DNA of 64,000 nt from Gliomastix tumulicola (lineage: Eukaryota; Ascomycota; Sordariomycetes; Hypocreales; Bionectriaceae). Below, piece by piece: positions 50,101 to 61,132 of this stretch. Position numbers and translations under genes: made by a program. Where the stretch lies: positions 682,001 through 746,000 of the forward strand of contig BCHX01000004.1 in NCBI GenBank assembly GCA_001599755.1, given 5' to 3'. Within the stretch, counting starts at the first letter, position 1. Each line of letters opens with the position of its first letter. The notes under the pieces are model-generated. The model saw nothing but the letters and a program-made list of their open reading frames with translations, was not told the DNA's origin and ran no database searches.

Positions 50101-53100
50101 TCTTTAATAAACTTAAGCTACATTTATTCCTTAATTATAGCTACTTTTACTAGTTCTATAGTAATCTTATCTAGTTAAATAATATATTTAAGAAATTCTA
50201 CTTCCTTTATATAAAAATTACTCTTTTCTAGATTAATAAGTAGGTTTACCTTTTATAGTTTTATAAGGACCTTATAGATATATTCCTTATATTACTACTT
50301 ATTCTTAGAGTAGATAAGGATATTATTAAGGTATATAACTATAAATATATTAAGGTATTCTTATAGTATATTATTAATTATTCTCTAAAATATAGCTAGG
50401 GTATTAGTAAGTCTAAAAGGTATAACTAAGTACTTAAAAAGTCTAAATTTAATGTAAAATACTATTTTCCACTTATCTTCTTCCTTAACTTAGATAAGGT
50501 TATATACTCCCTTAAGATTAAATATAGTAAAGATATTACTACTAGTAAGCCTATCCTTAAGCTTATTTATAAGTAGTAGTAGTATTTTATCTTTCTTTAT
50601 AATAGTATTTAATATCTAGTAGTTAATATATAGCCTAAGCTTTCTATTTTTCTTTAATATAAATATAATAGGGTAGCCTACTAATAATATTAAGTATTAG
50701 ATATATTCTTTTTATAGTATTTTATTAAGGTACTCTCTTAAAGTCTTAAGCTATAGCTAGTTAAGTAGGTATATCTTATTAAATAAAGGATTCTTACTAT
50801 TTATAATTTTAATCTTATAGTCCTATTTTATATACTCTAGGAGTCCTATCTTAAGTTTATTTATAAATAGCTTTTCATAGATATAGTATTACAGTGGAAT
50901 ATATTCCATTTTATCTATAGGGGCCTCTTATTTTTCCTATAACTTCTTTTCTATATATAGCTTTACACCTTAGAAGTAATACTTTATCTAGCTAAGTGCT
51001 TACTTCTTAATTCTTTATCCTTATTATAGAATAAGTTTATAATTAGGGTGTATCACTATTTAGGTTATTACTATATCTTATTCCTATTTATTAAGTGCTC
51101 TTCTAGTCCTCTTATTAAGGTCTACTACCTAGGTAGATCTATTATAAAATTTCATCTTCTCTAGATATTATTAGTCTAGAAGCTCTAATATATCCCACCA
51201 CGCTAGATAGTTATTACTCTAGTTAACTATAGGGTTATTTATCTATAACTATTTAAATCCTAGTACTATATCTTCTTTATCTAAATTAAAGATATTAAAT
51301 TAAATAGGTATCTCTTAGCTAGCTATAGTGTAAGGAAGGTAATTAGTCTCCCTATCTACTACTAGCTTAAGCTTTCTATATTTAGGCTTAAGTAGGGTGC
51401 TAAGTATCTTAGGCTCCTCCTTCTTATACTATAGTAGCTAATATAAGTACACTAACTTAGGTAAAATAATATTATAGGTAGCTCCACTATTTAATAACAC
51501 CTTAAAGCTTTATCCCTATATCTAGACTTCTAAAGTAATACTTATTAGTCTCCTTAGGTCTTTCTATCCACCTTATAGAGCTCTTAGGTTTATTTAAGGG
51601 GTTTATTAGTCTATAGCCTATATTATATCTAATATATTTAGTTTTTTGCCTAATTATTATTCTAGTAGTAAATAGGAATATTATTAATAATATAATATAC
51701 CTCTCCTTATATAGAGTATTATCTATATCTATTATAGTAGTTCTTTATAATATATTAGTATTAAATAAGATTATCTAGGGTCCCTCTAAGCCTAGTATTA
51801 AAGTTAAACCCTTAGTTCTTTATATAATATAAATCTCTATAGATATTATTAGGGTCTTTATTTAGTCTATATTCCTTATAGGGGTAGCACTTATTAAAGA
51901 TATTTATAATAGTAGTTCTTTCTATAGTCTCCTCTACTAGTAGTTCTTCCTTCTACTTCTATTATTTCTAATATTACTTCTTATCTTATTATTATTAGTA
52001 TATAAGTCTCTATATATACTATTCCACTCTCTATTTTTACTATTTATACTATTTATTAACCTTCTATTATTAGTAGACCTTATAGTACTTATCCTAGTAA
52101 TTATTAAGAGTGTTAAGGTCCTAGCAAGCCTTAGATCCTATAAATTAGATTATTACCTCTCTATATTAAATTTATTATATTTTATAGGCCTTTATTTTAT
52201 ATACCTAATAAGGTTTAATAATAGGGTTAGGCTTATTATAGATAGGATATATTCTATTAGTAGCCTTCTACTTAGTGTATTCTTTATAAGTATATATATA
52301 GTATGAAATCTATAAAATCTAGTTATATAATTAATATTCTAGTTTAATAAGTGGGTAGTCCCCTTATTTAAATTATAGGTTTATAACTCCTTAAAGGTAA
52401 ATATCTTATAGTATTTTAGCAGGAAGTTAAAGGAGCTTCTAATACTTATTAGGGAATAGGCTAATCTTATTACTATCTAGTCCTAGCTCTTAATTAGCTA
52501 GCTCTCCTTTATTAAACTCCTCTATATTATATATACTTCTATTATAGGGGTTATTATTCTTAAGGTAGGCTATATTACCTAAGTTATATTATACTATATT
52601 AAACCTCCTTAGTTAGGTATTAAGTTTATTTAATATATAAATATAGTAATTATCTTCCTAGTATACTTCCTATAAAGCTAATTTATATACTTCATCCTTT
52701 AATATTTCTCTTATAGTATTAAACTTCTTCTCTACCTTCTATTTAATCTACTTCTATATTTATAAGGTTTAATCTTATTTTAGTAAGTAGTAAATATTTA
52801 CCTTATACTCTTGCTTATTATAGTTATAGTAGGTAATAGGTTAATATCCTTAATTATTATTTATCTTTTATTATAGTATATCTAGTTCTATAGAACTAGC
52901 TCCTATAGTAGCCCTAAATATAGTACTATTTAGGTTCTACTTCTAGTTATTAGGGTTTTAATTACCCTAATTATATTAATTATTCTATTATTAATACTTA
53001 GGATAGCCCTAGTTAAGTTTATATAGTAGAGTATAGTATTCTTAGTAACTACTTTATTTTCTCTCCATATATTAGATATATTATTAGTTATTAATCTTAA

Positions 53101-54062
53101 TAACTAGCTTAACTTATTTATTAAAATCTATTAAGAGTTATTATTTATAAGTAAGTTTATCTTTAACCTTATCCTTAAGTTTATTATATATAACACTAAT
53201 AAAGTAGGAATTATCCTAGTTAAGATATATTATAAAGACTTATCCTTTAGTAATATAGTTTAAGGTAGCTTTAGTTTATTATAGCTAGTTTAACTTCTAA
53301 TAGACTTTCTCTTCTTTATTAATAGTACTATAAAGTTAAGTAAGTATATACTTAAATATATTAAAACTTCTATATAGTTTAAGTGTAGTATTATTAGCTT
53401 AATCTTTAATATACTTATTCATCTAGGGCTAGAACTATTATAGTAGTTTCCCCTTAAGGTAGCTAAATATAAACTTAACCTTATAGATATTACTAGTAAA
53501 TAGTATAGGGTAATACTTAAAGTATATCTTTAGTTTAATAATAAAGGAGTAGAGTTCCTTAGGGCTTCTATTATATAACTCTAGAGCTATAGACTTAAAG
53601 ATCTCTTTAGTCTCCTTACTCCCTTAGGTAATATATATAGTACTATATACTTCTTTAAGTTATAATTAATACTACTTTATATTATAATTCACTTTATCCT
53701 AGAGTTTACTAAGAACTTATTTAAAATACTTATATAGGGTCTAAAGTTTATACTCTTTCTACCTATTAGTAGCTTTAAGTTACTCCTAGAGTATATAAAG
53801 CAAGTTACTAAATAGGTAAGTATTATTATTACTCTACTACTAGAGTATCTAGAGATTCTAGTGAAGTTACTTAATCTCTTTATTATTAAAGTTATTACTA
53901 TTATTATTAATAAGTAAAGTAATTATATAGGTATTTACTTACTTAGGGTTAATACTAGGAATAGTAGGTGACTTATTAATATTAAAACTTCTAGTAGTAG
54001 ATATAATATCTTTATATTACTTAGTCTTTAATATAGTAGGGTCTAAATAAAAGCTATTAATA

Positions 54063-54527
54063 TATAATAAATAGGGTAATCTATCTAGTGTAAGGTAGTT
54101 AGATTAGGGTTTAAATAATATTTTATATTCTTAGAACTCTAGGATATCTTAACTAAGTGAGGTAATAGTTATAGCTAGTAAGTTATAAGTATTAGTAAGG
54201 CTAAGAGGAACTAGTGTTAATAAAGAATACTCTAGCTTAGTATACTTATTAGTAAAAGGTATATCTAAGTAAAGTGTTTTATTAATAGCTAGTGAGCTAT
54301 CTAATCTATCTAGGTAATAACTATAGTCTTATATACTAAGTGGTACTCTTAGTTCACTATGTGGTTCACTAAGTGGTTCATGCTCTAGTTCACTTAGTGG
54401 TTTACTTATTCCTTGTGAACTATAAGTGTAGGGTAGGTTCTTTCGTTGGGATGGAATATCCTTCCGCCCGTGCCCGTGTGACCCGTATGGCCCGTGATCC
54501 TACGACCATGTTAGTTAGGTTGTAACA
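54063..54527 (-). repeat. LTR of retrotransposon 2, right copy (5' LTR)
   Basis: 465 bp. The outer roughly 95 bp (about 54433-54527) are GC-rich and unmutated, ending GGTTGTAACA. The rest is RIP-converted. Confidence 0.88.
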
Positions 54528-54761
54528 TTAATTAACTTATAGGGATATATTTATTTACTTTTATTTATTAAAAATAATACCTTATTATAATCTACTATCT
54601 AAGCTTACTATAAGGTTATTAAGGGATTAATTTCTTTAAATATTTAGCTTTATACTTCTTTTATTTATATATTATATTCTTTATTAATTACTTAATTAAT
54701 TAAAGGTTACCTTTATATAAAGTAATTACTAGTAGATTAATAATTACTTTAGGGGAGGATT

Positions 54762-55058
54762 TAACTTAGGGTATTAGGCCTAGGCCTAGGCCCTATTAAG
54801 GGGGTGGGCTCTACTTAATTAAGTAAATAGAAAATTTTACTATTTTTTATCTTAATATTAATTAACCTAATTAAAAGGGGGAAGATCTAAAGGCTCTCTC
54901 TTTATATTACCTTTATATTACCTAATTAGGTAGTTTATTAGCTCTATTTAATAATAAATATATAGGAGAAACACTAATTAAATAGCTCCACCCAATTAAG
55001 TAGCACAATGGCTATACGGCGACTACATAGCTAGACAGCGAACTATTTCCCCCAAATT
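54762..55058 (+). repeat. 3' LTR of element 3
   Basis: 297 bp matching 32643-32939 apart from transitions. The outer end (about 54995-55058) is unmutated, then TSD AATAG. Confidence 0.78.
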
Positions 55059-55124
55059 AATAGGCCTCTAGAAGAGCACCTTAAAGAAGGTAAACTACCT
55101 ATTTATTATTAAGGTATTAGCTAT

Positions 55125-57180
55125 AAAGGGGGATAATTAAAGGTAATATTATAAAGTTTATTATAAATATAACTATAAGGGCTCTTTTAACCCTTCTATA
55201 CACTTAATTTATTAACACTATATAGCTACATAGTGTAAATAAATAGCTATAGCTAATAAATATTATAGAATTAAAGCCTCTAACCTTATATAAATACTTA
55301 GAGACTAAAGCCTAGTATTAACCTTCTTCTAAGACTAAGATATATAGAATAATTAGCAGTATATCTATAAGGAAGCCCTTAATAAGCTAATACTAATATA
55401 AGCCTAGTTAAAGATCCTTTATAATAAGGGCTTAAAACACTAGGTTAACTATAATAAAGAGAACTATATATAGACTATTATCTAGACCTATCTATAGTGT
55501 AAGGCTATATAGAAGACCTTTCTAGAGGTCCTTAGACTTAATAATATATATAAAATTAACTACTTTAATATATACCTCTTCTAGATTACTAAAATAATAA
55601 ATTAGATAAGTATAGTGCTATTTATATATAGTCTCTCTAGTATATAGTTAGAAGGTTTATATAAGTAGTAAGTACACTAACTTAACTACCTCTATATTTA
55701 AATTAGTGCTATAGCCCTAACTATAATAATAATAGATAAAAAAGATACTCTTTGGAATACCCTTTATTAAGTCTTTCTATGTACCTAATAATAGCTCTAT
55801 ATTTATTATATTAATACTAATATCTACCACTATATTTAATATAATTAAAGATAGCTGGATAAGGGTAATAATAAGGCTAATAAGACTATTAATAATAATA
55901 AAGATAAACTTACTAGTCTAATAGAGGCTAATTTCCTTGCCGCCTAGTATGCTAAACGCTATGCTAATAAAGCTTAATTTAATATAAATAGAAATAATAA
56001 TATTATATTCCCTATCCTAGAAGGTGATCTAATAAATAAGGAGGTAATATTTAAGTATTAAAAATATATTCTTTATATATTAATAAAGGCTAAGTTTAAG
56101 AAGGCTTAACTATTTATAATTAACACCTATAATAAGGAATAGAGGCACCTTCTATAATATATTATAAATAAATATATACTATAGAAGCACTAGTAAGCTT
56201 ATTACCTTATCTTATAATACTATAACTATAGCTAATATATAAATAGCCTAGTTAAAGTAGCATACTATAAGTTAAAGGCTATACTTCTTATAAGTATAAT
56301 ATATCTCTTATATCTATATAAAGTAATTATTAACTTACTTAAGAAGAAATAATAGAAATATATTTAGGAAATAGCTAACTAAGGTATACACTTTATAAAT
56401 ATATATCTATATTAGCTATAGCTTAGTAACCTACTTATTTAAATCTTAAGGAAGGTAATAATATTAATCTAGAAGTAGGGGAAGTATATAAAAGCTATAA
56501 GCTTATACCTCCTTAACTTATAGCTACTTAGCCTATATAGTAACTACTTCACTAACTAATATAAGCTTCCTTATAAATATATAATATTTAAAGCTATCTA
56601 AACTAGCTAGGTATTATAAAAGGAAGATATTTACCCTTATTAATAGCTCTAGAAGCCCCCTAAGTATAAGGCTAAGCTATAGTATATTTATAATCTAGCA
56701 AAGGTCAAGTAATTATGTAGCTAGTAGTATAATACTAGTAATAAGAAGAAAGTTATACCTCTAAGCCTTATATCTCTATTATTATTAATAATAATAGTAT
56801 TAATACTATGGAAATTAATAACTATATACACCTTAATAGTCCCTTATTCTATAATAGCTATACCTTCCTCTATAGCTTAATTATCACCCTTATTAGGACT
56901 AGTTATTTATTTAAATACTAATAAAGGTAATTATTATAGCCTTCCCTTAAGCATGTGGTATTATCTATTAAGGTCTAAGTATAATAAACTTACTACTTAG
57001 GTTACTATCTAGGCAGCTATATAATTAACTTCTTAAGGTAAAGGCAAAGGTTAGGGATTAGGGTATTAATATAGCTATAGAATAATAGTATTATAGGTAG
57101 CTAGGAGGGCTATTAATACTATAGTATTAGAAGATAAAAATTATATTATTTACTTACTTAACTAGATAAATAGATAGATA
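55125..57180 (+). pseudogene. RIP-degraded long coding frame of the TIR element, family unknown
   Basis: One plus-strand frame stays coherent for about 680 codons if TAA/TAG are read as RIP products of Gln, Arg or Trp codons. It includes readable stretches such as EANFLAAQYAKRYANKAQF-like and IFPILEGDL-like near 55920-56040. I see no BED finger, hAT dimerisation domain or DDE signature with confidence, so it is only inferred to be the element's transposase or an accessory protein. It carries no working gene. Confidence 0.5.
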
Positions 57181-57331
57181 TAATAATAAGGAATAGAATA
57201 GTATTAGTTTAATAGAAATTAGCTATAGTATTATTATATTATATTATTTTAAAGTTATAGTATTTTCTTTAAGGTAATATATAGTTTATTTATTATTAAT
57301 TTATAGGTCACTACCCCTTATTAGGACCCGC

Positions 57332-60167
57332 CTACTTATTTTTATTAGTTACCCTTTTTCTAGGCCTATATACTATATGCTCTAAGGGGGAATATAGCGG
57401 TATAGAGGGGTGGAGAAAAATAGGGTCAGCACATGCCACTAATATACAAATAGAAGTTTTACAATATATGATTAGATCAACTCCCTGGAGTAGCCTGACC
57501 TGCCGCATACTCTCGGGCATCCTGCTCAGGAGGCTCAAGGCCTCGAGCCACATCAGGAATTTGGTCTTCAATAGCTCGTGGAATACATCACCGTCTCGAA
57601 GAGATGAACCGCTGGCCTGGAGATGCCCCACCCAGTATAGAACAGCGTAAAGAAGCTCTGGGGTCAGTCTCTCCTTGATCAAGCTTTCATCGATATCGCT
57701 GCAGCTCGTGCCCGGGTCAATATCACAGATATTGGGCTTAAGCTTATCGATCAATATCCCACAACACATCTTGGCCAAGGCGAGATGCCCCATGCTCTCA
57801 TCAATTCTGAAGCACTCAGGCGTCTGAGAGTCGAGAAGATAGTCCCGGAAAGACAGGTGGAAAAGTTTGATCGGCCTCTCCGGCTCGGCAACGTCCAGAA
57901 CAGAATGCAGAGGGCCGAGACGACCGAGCAGTGTAGCCTTCTTAAAGCCCTTCACGTCTGAAAACGCTAAGAGATTTGAGAGACACGCGGCATTCAGCGG
58001 ATCAAAAACAAGAACCAGTGTCCCGAGAATAACGCGAAAGCTATGCCCTGTTGCCCCAAGAAGGCGCTCCGGATCGGCGTTCCTGACCCTGTCGAGTATC
58101 TGCGTGTAAATGGCTGCGACGGAGGTTTGCCCGGCATTCCATTCTCCCAGAAAGGATTCAATCTTCTCCTCGGGGCTCAAAGCCCAATCTGGATCCCACA
58201 ACATTCGGCAAAGAGTGGCCGCGACGATGAAAAGAGGAAACGCGATGTCAGCAAGGCTACTTAGGACTCCGTCGCCGGGCCAATGCTGCGTCAAGACTAG
58301 GTCTTCATCGCCGTCTATGTCTCTGTTATGCACGATCCTAAATTGCTCAATCTCTGATTCGATATAGACTCTGAGGTCACTCCTGGTGGTGTCTTCGGCC
58401 ATGCGATGTAGAATTCGCAGCTCATGAGGGTCCTCGGCCCCAAGGAAGGACTTGACCTTGTAGTCGGGCCGGGTTGTGATGAAACAACGAAGCTTGGTGG
58501 AGAGTAGAAGAGGGATGATGATCCTGATATCGTTTCTCTCACACTCGTCAAGGGCATCAACGACGATGACCATTTTCTTGGATGACATCAGAGACCCGGC
58601 AGTTCTCCCCTCTTCTTGCGCAATGGGGTCGCGTATCAACTTCTCGAACTGCTCGGAAATGTGGCTGGTGGCGATGCTTGGATCAGCGGTAAGAGCGTCC
58701 AAGATATCTCGATGCCACCATGGTATCTTGCGCGCTATTTGATGCGCCAGGGTGGTGAAAAACCGACGGCCGTGATCGCGATCTCCGCCGCCTCGCTTGA
58801 AGAAGAATGTTACCACGAACTGACTCTGGTCCTCTAACTGCTGGGCAACTGTTCGAGAGATTGTTGACTTGCCAGTTCCCGCTGCGCCCTCGAGCCAGAA
58901 TATGGGAGGCTGGTTATCGCCGTTGGCCCAGTCTCTAATCTGAGCCAGAAGTTCCACGCGTGTTTCAGGATGACACAGTGGAATGTTGTGGTTGTCGATG
59001 TGGTTGAACATCGCACCCTCGACTGGTGAGAGTCGATCTCGCAACTGATCGCCACGCATGTACTCGAAAGCATGCTGAGCCATTGCTTGCAGATCCGAGA
59101 TGTCATTGATGACGCTGGACCAGGCATCATGCTGAGAGGTCTTGTCGCAATCGCCCGCCGCTTGCACTAGGGTCTTTTCGGCATCCTTGAGACTCTGAAG
59201 ATGCGTGTTTAGCTTCGGCATATCGAATATGGCGTTGACGCCTCTCGAGACCGGGGTTCTGCTCTTTGCATAGATCATTTGCCCCATGAATAGAAGCGCA
59301 TTGGAGTAGATGTCGACGAGAGCTTGACTCAGGGCCTTCCGTCCAGTCTCTGCAAAACTGTTCTCCGCGTCAACACCGGCGTTGTCTTCTCCATTGGGAG
59401 GAGGCGAAAGATATAGTTCGGTATAGAGGCTGCAGCGGGCAAAGAGTAGGGTTATTAATGCAAGGCCTTCTAGGATCTTGTCGTCGAGCTCGATCCCAGC
59501 AGTAACATTCTGTTGACGGGATCAGTCTCATCCCCGAACAGCCAAGCGCGAATCAACCTACCACGAGAATGAATCGAACAGCTGCCCAAGGCAAGGCGGC
59601 ATGAACAGGGTCGAAGCTGACGGCAACATCACCGACGGAGACGAATTTATTGACGACCGCGGTAGCCTCTCGGAGAAATCGACGTGGCTGTGACTGTTTC
59701 GTACGATCTCCTAGGCCGACCCCAACGCTCTCCACCAGCACCTTGAAGGCTTCGACTTGGTTGATTTGCTGGATATCTTGCCCAACGCTAGGTTGAAGCT
59801 CATCGGTGAGAGCTGCGTAGATATCAGCATGTTCGGTCGACGCCCGGATGGCCTCAAATGCCTCATCCCAGAGCCGCTGTGCGATTGGTTGTTGGGATAT
59901 CATAGCAGGGCTTGCGGGCGCCACATTCGAGCCTTCATTGCTTTGTTGAACATCAGATATGACAATAGCAGGTGTAGGTGCTTCATGGTTGTCTGTTTGC
60001 TCTGGTTCCGGTACTGAGGTCTGGGTGAGGACTTGAGGAGGATTGGCGTTCGTGGACCCTTCAGCTGCAGTCTGCGGCCGACTGCGACTTCTGCTTCTAC
60101 TCCTAGACGGTAGAGCTTGCTGGAGATGCTTTCTGAAACGATCCCGGAATCTCGGGGCGTCGGACAT
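57332..60167 (-). CDS. Truncated STAND/NLR-like NACHT protein with transposon-derived C-terminus
   Basis: The 5' half of a fungal NACHT-WD40 nonself-recognition-type gene. Two exons, complement(59562-60167) and complement(57332-59509), with a 52-nt intron, encode 927 residues. An Arg-Ser repeat (SRSRSRSRSR) lies near the N-terminus. Residues about 95-300 look like the NACHT-associated N-terminal domain (RLWDEAFEAIR, AALPWAAVRFIL). The NACHT NTPase has the P-loop GAAGTGKST at about 410-418 and Walker B VIVVDALDEC at about 516-525, followed by the ITTRPDYK sensor and a helical region with KLFHLSFRDYLLD. From 57483 downward the last 50 residues are read from the transposon's inverted repeat and stop at TAG 57332. 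The WD40 half is 33 kb away at 21947-24175. Such a product could hydrolyse NTP but lacks its sensor. Confidence 0.9.
57429..57483 (-). repeat. Right terminal inverted repeat of the TIR element
   Basis: Reverse complement of the left arm. On the minus strand it is read as codons fused to the truncated NACHT protein. Confidence 0.82.
57484..57491. repeat. Target-site duplication CCTGGAGT, right copy
   Basis: Second copy of the 8-bp duplication at 32099-32106. It is part of the STAND coding frame. Confidence 0.85.
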
Positions 60168-61132
60168 CGTTGAGGCCGAATATATGTGAGTGTTGAAGAT
60201 GTTTGTCCGAAGTGCAATACAGCGTAGTTCAAGGCATCAGCAGGTTTCCCCGCTTCTGGACGCCTATCAGGCAACCAGACGGTTCGCCTGCAGCCACGAG
60301 TTGGGGGCCAAAAATGGAATGGATGATTCAATAGCATAGCCACAATCAGCCACAGGCACAGTCATGAAAGATCGGTGCAAAATGGCAAGCCTTCAGCATT
60401 GGGATATGTAGACACCACCGCTAGTATCCTTCCTGCTGTATTTTGTCGTGGGGGACCCTGCTATCCTTTTGTCTCCCACCGTAGTAGTCGGCTGTTCAAC
60501 ATTAAAGATACCGCGTTGAATTTGAAAGACAATCCCTGTTATCCAGTATCAAAGATGTACCTATTTGATATGATTGTAGCACCATGAGGTTGCACATACC
60601 ATGTTACCATATAGGACATTAGATCGGCTCTCTAGAGACGTCCCCCGAAGATCCCGTTCAGAAAGGGGCTCCAGTTCCGACGTTCTCGACCTTGCTTACG
60701 CCTGATTACCCGCCAAGCACGTAAGAATAGATTGCATGGTTGTCTCGGACCATTGCGAGGGGAGTTACGGAGGATCGTCCTCCGCATTCTCGTGCAAACA
60801 GCCTGACCGGACTCAGGCGAGAGATTTTCCGCCGATCGGAAACACTGCATACTGAATCGCGATAGCTAGAAGCTTAAACAGAAAACAGGGAAGAGCGAGA
60901 CGGAAAACCCCCATGTTGACGCAACGTCGCGTTGGACAGTCGGCCCGCGCCGAGCAGACGCCGTCCTCGATCCGGGGACGCGGATGGGCCTCCTCCGCTG
61001 CTACTGCCCCTGCGATCACGAGGATAGTACTTGGCAAAGGAATCGTTCCAGGGATTCTGAGTATTTAAACTAAGGGCGATCCTCAGTAAATCCCGCCTCT
61101 TTTTCAAGAGATCATCGTTGCACACGGCCAAG
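60168..61132. promoter_or_regulatory. Divergent promoter region, NACHT gene / AA9 gene
   Basis: About 965 bp between divergent starts. A TATTTAAA box at 61062-61069 lies 64 nt upstream of the AA9 start codon. No gene recognised. Confidence 0.45.
61062..61069 (+). promoter_or_regulatory. TATA-like box of the AA9 gene
   Basis: TATTTAAA about 70 nt before the ATG at 61133. Confidence 0.45.

Larger units (their letters stand above)
46683..54527 (-). mobile_element. RIP-degraded Ty3/gypsy chromovirus, retrotransposon 2
   Basis: A 7845-bp element on the minus strand, nested in element 3, with 465-bp LTRs and TSD TTAAT (46678-46682 and 54528-54532). LTR ends (TGTTACAACCTAAC...GTTACA) and the U5-side half match retrotransposon 1, but the U3-side sequence differs, so they are subfamilies. 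Minus-strand traces include a chromodomain-like end near 47900-47960 and the RT motif YLDD (as YLNN) at about 50310-50345. A polypyrimidine tract at 47148-47162 is the purine tract on the minus strand. All frames are destroyed by RIP. Confidence 0.9.
32643..55058 (+). mobile_element. Very large RIP-degraded gypsy-type LTR element (element 3)
   Basis: 297-bp LTRs with TSD AATAG. After removing nested retrotransposon 2 and one copy of its TSD the element is about 14.6 kb, roughly twice a normal fungal gypsy element. Around 38990-39160 the plus strand retains a reverse-transcriptase block reading LVLKKNKGLHFINFTIRLNK then ITIKD. A connection block (VFLKLVNFYY) follows at about 39610-39650. The purine tract AGGGGAGGA (54751-54759) precedes the 3' LTR, agreeing with plus orientation. 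RIP is extreme: long stretches have essentially no CpA, TpG or CpG. Part of the extra length (about 42.4-46.6 kb) may be additional coding frames or another nested element that I could not delimit. Confidence 0.75.
32107..57483 (+). mobile_element. TIR element with 8-bp TSD, split by nested LTR elements
   Basis: Ends are inverted repeats of about 55 bp (left starts GAGTTAATCTAATC, right reverse-complements to GAGTTGATCTAATC). The eight or so mismatches between the arms are all C/T or G/A transitions. The arms are bordered by CCTGGAGT duplications. Without the nested LTR elements the body is only about 2.96 kb (32107-32642 plus 55064-57483). An 8-bp TSD is usual for hAT, and is also known for KDZ/Zisupton elements. 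I cannot assign the superfamily because the degraded coding frame shows no motif I recognise. This was the first hit into the STAND gene, or an early one, since LTR element 3 inserted into it. Confidence 0.82.

Noticed and set aside
24176..57483. AT-rich block as a centromere or as an array of real AT-rich genes
   Set aside because: Its composition is fully explained by RIP of identifiable TIR and LTR elements. No long open frames remain, and insertion boundaries inside a gene are exact.
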